NCBI GenBank assembly: GCA_025766275.1
Contig: JAFKAC010000120.1
Coordinates: forward strand, 96,371-160,370
DNA from: Lactarius indigo
Lineage: Eukaryota; Basidiomycota; Agaricomycetes; Russulales; Russulaceae
DNA: 64,000 nucleotides
Reading direction: 5' to 3'
Shown here: piece after piece, positions 58,007 to 64,000 of the stretch
Numbering within the stretch: position 1 is the first letter of the stretch
Layout of the letters: every line of letters starts with the position of its first letter
Program-made: the position numbers and the translations under genes
The notes under the pieces: generated by a model
Databases searched by the model: none
What the model was told of the DNA's origin: nothing
Seen by the model: the letters and a program-made list of their open reading frames with translations, nothing else

Positions 58007-61000
58007 TTAGTGAACAAGTGAGCCTCGCGGCTTCCTCATCGAGTCTGCGATACCCAAGAACGTCTCCGTAAGGCGTACCTAGAGGGTATCAGTATTATTT
58101 AGTCCGTCGATATGAATAGGTTCTTACCGTATCGAGGGCGGTGGCGAAAGACGACGGGGGAACACTCGCAGCTGCAGGAAGTCCAGCGTTCTGAGGAGCA
58201 TTTTCTTGTATTTCGAGTGCGATCTGAGCCATCTTGCGGAGGATAGGTACCGAAGAGTCTGGACCAAACGAGACAGCGTGAAACGAAAGTTGTTTCCTAC
58301 CGAGACGGTGAGCGATCCCGGGAACGAGCAGAAAGGGGCTTACCCGAGTCGGAGGGCGGAGCGACAAAGATCTTGGACTGCTGCATCAGAGACTGCGCTT
58401 TGCCCATCAGAAAGGAAGATCATAATTGGTGTCCTAGATTTCAAGAAACTTCAAAAACGAAGCGGCTACAACGAAAACAGGACTCATGTTACAAACCTTT
58501 CCGTGCTCCAATGTTGCACCATGGTGGCTTGGGCCGCTCGGAGAGCTGTCCCAAAGTTTGTTCCGCCGAACGCGTTATGAGATAGCATTATATCTAGCAG
58601 CTGGTCCGGCGAGCTTGTGAAGTCGTTGATCACTGCGTTTGTAGTCGATTCATTGAAGAGTATGACGCTATAGGCATCTCGTCTTGTAACAGCGGCTTCT
58701 TGGACCCCCGTAGCGCCGACATTCCGGGCGGACCAGAAGCTATATAGAGCGGCATAGACTCCCGAATCGAGCCCGCGTTGGGTGTCGAGTGTTCGTTGCC
58801 CGGCAGCGACGGCAGCGTGACGGGCGGACCAGAAACTATACAGAGCTGAGTAGACAGCACCGAGCCTATTATTTGAGCGTCCCTGAATACGTTCAGCTGC
58901 GGGTCCATCGGCCAGGGGTTGACGATCCTTGGCGTCCATGGAGCCAGACCTTGGATTTAAAAGTGAGACCGCATTAAATCACCCATGTCATGCCACTCAC
59001 TTGTCGATAACGAATATCCTACGATAACTCTGTATATCAGCAATCTCTCAGTAAGCTAAGGATAGACTTACACGTGGAATGCTTGCTGCATCACAGCGGG
59101 ACTTCTGCAATCAAACAAATGTCCATCATTGGAAATATAACCGGAGCCATTCACAGGATCTTCGAGTCTTTTGGGGGATGAAACAAGGGCAATGTGCAAT
59201 AAGATGGTTGTCCCGAGCCGGCTCCCGTCGCAGAGTGTTCAGGCCCTGGAGAGCGATGTAAGTCGTGAACGCGGATTAGTTTATCGGCACCGCGACATAC
59301 CTGAGCACATAGCATCACTACGGCGAGATCTTAGTAGCTTATTACCCCAGGACACAAGACAACGCACCATTTTGCAAAATTAGTCTGTTCATCACGAGTG
59401 TACGGGTCTGTTATAAATGTCAGTTTCTATTGAGGCGGAAAAGATAGATATCGTGACCTTTGAATCCTGTAAATGAACATTAAGCCAGGGAAAAAGACGG
59501 ATAAATAATGTATCTAACATACCCCTCCTACGCCAGTAAAGGCTGTGCGTGATGGCGTCTTTACGTTTGTCTGGGTTTGGGACCATCCTTGCGTTGATAT
59601 GTTGGACTTCGGCTCCTTCACAAGGCGCATTCTCTCTAGAGCGGCAGTAATCGATGTGGACATGTCTACCCATTGACGAACAAACGAGGTTGCACATCAT
59701 AGGTGCCCCTTCGTCGTTGGCAGAAAACTTGCGACCCCCCAATTCGAGTCCGGTATCGTCCGGTCCGTCAATAGCCCAGCGAGTCTGCGTCATCGAACCG
59801 TGACTAGTTTCATGTTCCTGCTGGGTATGACCTTGAGAGACACCGAAGTCAGCATATCTAACAACTTATGGAACAGATCGCCTCACCGAGGGGCAAAGTA
59901 CAAAAGTAGCCACAATTCTGGCACCTGCGCGGATTCGGTTTCCGTTATTCAGAGCGCTGATAGAATATCACTGCGTACCGTGTCTCGCAAAAGTGGAATA
60001 TCTGCTTTTCTTTGCCGTGGATATGGGGACCTGCGTGCGACATTCGTCCTGGTTCAATGGTCTTGACGCACTGCAGCCGCTTTGCGACTATTCACATATT
60101 AGAGTAAGCTAAATGTAGATGGTTCTGGACAAACCTTGTGTATACTACGCAAGAGATACGGCGGGATCAGCGACGAGCTAGTAGACAAGCGCGTTGTAAT
60201 TTCACCTTGGTATATTGGAACGTCTCGTGTCTGCCCGTGAACGTGGCCTCAACAGACATAGGCGCTGTGTCAATTTGACATATTCCTGGAGCTGAGCACA
60301 GTGCCGAACACGAATGCGCTTCACTGGTGGTACAATTTGTTAGTCTGGACACACTTACAGAGCAGGAGCGTTAACACCTACCCACACAGGTGGCTTTCGC
60401 CGGGCATGGCCCCATGGAGGTGAGGTTGGACGCAGAGGCGTTTACAAAGTTCGCACGATGCTGGGCACAATCTCATACCGCAAGAATGTACCGTGTGTTC
60501 TTGGTCACTGAAGATAATCGCGTTAGCTGGTGATTAAAACACTTTTTAAAGGAATGTACCTAGGAATAGAACAGCTTTCTGGGCAGGAATAAGTTTTCCC
60601 GCCCAATATTTTCATCTCCTGGAGGGCGCAAGGCTGGAAATTCGTGCGACCATAATGAGCTATTTCAACGACGCAGATGAATCAGGTCGTACCTCGCCAC
60701 ACATGTGAACAAGCGCCGAACACCTGTGCTCGTCTCCGATGTGACCTGCAACCTGAGAACGTGTGAGCAGCCTGTAGCTTGTAGCTTAAGCAAAGTCGCA
60801 GTAGCTCACTTTGGTACAATCGTCCAAGCAGCCTCGCTTTCCCGATAGAGCGCACGGTTCGCCACACAAATGAGCGTTGACCACACAACTGCGAGCTGAT
60901 AAGCAATCGCATTACCGAATGGGGTAAATCACGTACACATGCTCGCCAGGATGTCCCGCACTTGGCCATGTTGAGCGGAGAGTAAATACCAGAGGGCATA

Positions 61001-64000
61001 GAACGTACCGTGAACCGCAAGGCCTGGAGCTACCCTTACAGAATTTGCACTCATGCACACACCTGTGAGTGGTTTTGCAACTGTGATCCCCTTCGTGCAA
61101 GCGGCCGCGGACACAGAGAAGATGACACGATGCGCATTGGACGCCACATAGTTGGACGTTCGCCCTCATCTCGATGACCATGTTATCGAACCTTCGAAGG
61201 AGGTCCTCGATAGTAGCGTGACCATCTTGGAATCGTTCTAGATTGGAATCAAGCCAGAGTCGGACGTAGTTCACGCGCGAGTCTATCAACCCGTGGAGGT
61301 GCGACACGAATCCCTCTATCCACTCGGAGTCGGGCATAAATTGGCGTGGAAAGCTCTGATTCCAAGACTCAAGCAACACGGAAAGATGCCTCTCAACGTC
61401 CATTGGTGAAATCTGCTCACGCCCTGAGATGGCGAAGCGCGCGTCCGTATAGTTGCCTTCGACTTCGAGGTCGGTGTCAAGGTTCTGGGGATTCGATTAG
61501 AAATTTGACGCGACCCGAATTGATAAACCACGGAACCTTTAATGGTTCGAAATCGGGCTCGATCTCAGAGAATCCCGTCGCAAGCGCAATCGGGAGGAGG
61601 GTGGAGAGTGTTTTGGCACGATGCTCGGTCATGGTTTCTGTTAGGAAGGGTGAACATGACAAACGAGAAGAGACGGAACAACGTACGAGAGAGGGCGCCC
61701 CAGTCATTTGCCTGTAGGGAGATGTCAAGCTATAAATGGAGGGCGAGTTTGGAGAACCGTACCTTCAATTTCGCCATCAGGGTTTTGATCGTATGGAGGA
61801 ATTCTCCTGCGGTGGGGTGCGAGACACTTTGTAGGTCCAGCCGTCTCTTGAGTGTCGAAAATAGGTTGTAGAACTCCCTTGATTCAATCACCGGCCATGG
61901 TATGATATTCAACCTCCCACGGTGAAGGCGTGAGATAAAATTAGCTCTTTGCTCCTGCTGCACGATCTTCTGGAACTTGAGAGAGAACCTGCGAACGGAC
62001 ACGTTTACGAAATATCGTGCGCGATTTATAAAGGACCTTACTCGCGAGTAATCTCGACCTTGTCCGACTCCACGACGTCCTAAGGAAAGAATTACAGGGT
62101 GTAGAGAGCTGTTGCTACTACGAACCTACCTTGATAATAATAACGAGAGTGGATTGGAAAAGCGATGGATTTGCTGCCGGATCCAAGACCGATGCGCTAG
62201 ACTGAAAGGATTGGAAGAGCCCGCTGATGTCCCGACTAAACGCAAAGTTGTTCCGGAAGAGCACCTTTAATACGGTGAGAGAGTGTCCAGGTCAGGGCAC
62301 GGACAACGCACAAGATTCGATATCGCGGTATTGAATAAGACGAGGAGCGTGTCTTCTTGAAGTGACCGCTCAACGCTATCGACACCTAAAGTTCGATCGT
62401 AAACCAGACGTGGCAACGCGGAAAATAGTCAAACTGACCTTCGAAGTCGAGAGCCACAATGAGTGCTTCGTCTGTAGGCGTTACGGACATCCACACTCCC
62501 TCTGCATACTTAGATCAGCCACTTGTGACCAGTGCGGCGGGAGGGAGAAAGCATACCTGTGGTCCGCATGGCGCTTCCAGCAAACGATGTATCCAGTTCA
62601 ACGCGAAACTCTTGCCCACGGATTGTTGGCCCATGGACGACACAACCTTTACGGGCTGTTGGTGATGACGTCAACGCCACTAGACACACGCCAACTCGAC
62701 AATTCTACTGTACCTTTGTTGCCATGTATGACTGGAAGATCGACTCGTACCAGCCGAATGATAGTTTATCTACTATTTTGTTGACCTCAGCGCCAAGTAG
62801 AGTTCGCTCCAAATCCGAAGACAGAACCCCATTCGCCAATGGAACGAATCGGTTCTCACGGCAAACGGCAATGTGAATCGGGATGAGGCAAAAGACGTCG
62901 ACGAGCCACTCTCCAACACGGTAGCGGGACACGTCCCAGTCTGGGTCTAAGACCACTTTGTCCCTGAACGCTCCAAATTGTTCTGCAGATACCTCGATAC
63001 GGCGAAGTTCATCACCAGTGGGCTTCCTCGTGGTCTTTTCGAATGCCTGAATAAGGTCTGAGAAGTAAGCGCTAAAAGGTCGCGAGTCGTCTTCGGTAAT
63101 GAAAGTTAGGCTCTTCTGCTTGCGCTCGCTTAGGGATGTGACAGTACGGCGCCTCACGGCGGCGAGGACCGGATAGCGGGACCAGACTTCGGCGTGGCAG
63201 TCGAGCAGGCTGTTGTGCAGTGTGTGGCGCGCTTTGTTATTCGAGGCGTTTCTGCTGCCGTTTTCTTTTGAACATAAATCTGTGAGCTTCTTCGTGATAT
63301 CGATGGTGATGGACTTTACAGATGACGCATCTACGTCAAGACCAAGGAGAAAGATGCTTCCCCGCCCGACTAGAGACGTCAAGACAGCACCTTGCAGGGG
63401 GAAGTGCGGAACATCCAAGGCAATTCCGGCAGTGGAGCCGAAGGTCTCCCAATGGTACGCGGTGAGCGACGGCTGTTCGCCTCGAGTGTGAAGAGTGATA
63501 AGGCAAGCGCCGTCCGGGATGAGAATATGGCACTTGGAGGCGACGGAAGCTGTAACGAAGCCGGTCTACCATGCAGCAATGAGGTGGACGCGGCAAAAAA
63601 GTCTAAGGTAGAAAAATACCTAAATTGCATCGAAACGAATGAAAAGATTCGGGCTTGAGCACCGGAGTCTACGAAAACCACTTCCTCGGTCCCGCATACA
63701 AAAGCAATGTGCGTAATGGAGGTTTCGGCAGCTTGGCTATACCACGGGGCAAGATTTATGCCGCTCCTTGTCCTTGAAGCGTCTTGAAGGTTTCATCGAA
63801 AACGAACATGTGGAGATGAAGCTAATTACGAAACGAGTCAGAATGAGGACTCCAAAGTCAGTGACGTCAAGATTACCTTGGTTGGAACGCAAACTGCCAG
63901 CGTCCGCTTCGTCTCGTCAAAGGCGAATAAAGTGTCTTCTTCTAGCTTCTCACGACTAAGAACTTTGATCGGCCTGTGTCGTTCTATGGCCATATCCATC
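58007..64000 (-). pseudogene. Large P-loop GTPase / Cys-rich / VWA protein gene, partial, probably frame-damaged
   Basis: A many-exon minus-strand gene whose 5' end lies beyond 64000; its stop is TAA at 58007-58009. In order of translation there is a beta-rich N-terminal part (SITHIAFVCGTEEVVFVDSG at about 63650-63710). Then comes an all-helical segment ending SFGWYESIFQSYMATK, and a P-loop GQQSVGKS (about 62610) with DFEG and KDVVESD as G3/G4-like motifs, as in the GBP/dynamin-type GTPases. Helical and Cys/His-rich zinc-binding-like stretches follow (about 60160-61150). The C-terminal VWA domain has IDKSGSM (MIDAS, split by an intron near 58990) and GGTNFGTALR. Three places break the frame (63756, about 62598, 59151); two look like single-base losses. 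Either a decaying gene or sequence errors. Confidence 0.68.
58725..58857 (-). repeat. Internal 96-bp tandem duplication inside the VWA domain
   Basis: CGGGCGGACCAGAA.CTATA.AGAGC at 58725-58751 recurs at 58821-58847. The period is 96 bp, exactly 32 codons, so VYSALYSFWSARHAAV and VYAALYSFWSARNVGA are encoded twice in the same frame. Confidence 0.8.

Noticed and set aside
1..64000. CRISPR array, operon or prokaryotic insertion sequence
   Set aside because: No regular spaced repeats or transposase frames seen; gene structure is clearly fungal with spliceosomal introns.

Overview
The window reads as nuclear DNA of a filamentous basidiomycete, probably an Agaricomycete. Genes are intron-rich with short introns (about 34-120 nt, GT..AG), and they include fungal housekeeping proteins: an ATG18 PROPPIN, HAP3/NF-YB, a mitochondrial FLX1-type carrier, a TDG/Mug-type DNA glycosylase and E(z)-like SET proteins. 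Expanded lineage-specific families sit beside them. I found no prokaryotic genes, rRNA, convincing tRNA, CRISPR array or intact transposon. Exon borders were worked out by hand from splice sites and phase; all functions are homology inferences from sequence features.

Left part (1-14 kb): a minus-strand TPR-CHAT protease-like gene (302-3550), a zinc-finger-like gene (4639-6592), then two small secreted precursor genes (8224-8955 and 11492-12169) with repeated NVNKGTKA-type cores and Kex2-like dibasic sites. The two precursor genes lie in a segmental duplication that carries a broken gene fragment between them.

Centre (14-36.5 kb): a disordered Ser/Pro-rich protein, then a ladder of four plus-strand TPR-CHAT genes (18261, 23436, 28749, 33148) spaced about 4.4-5.3 kb apart. 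An FLX1-like carrier gene lies divergently in front of the first copy. It recurs as a clear pseudogene before the second and as traces before the third, and is not visible before the fourth. This suggests repeated tandem duplication of a carrier+CHAT block in which only the CHAT gene was retained. All five CHAT genes keep the His/Cys pair, a tiny first exon and the same C-terminal residues.

Right part (36.5-58 kb): TDG-like glycosylase, two disordered proteins, ATG18, a tandem pair of 15-exon E(z)-like CXC-SET methyltransferase genes, HAP3, an unknown four-exon gene and an F-box protein. The window ends in a large minus-strand gene (58007 to beyond 64000) for a P-loop GTPase, Cys-rich, VWA protein. 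Its frame is disturbed in three places, so it is probably decaying or mis-sequenced.

The strongest candidates for new biology are the CHAT protease array and the pair of secreted Kex2-type peptide precursors.
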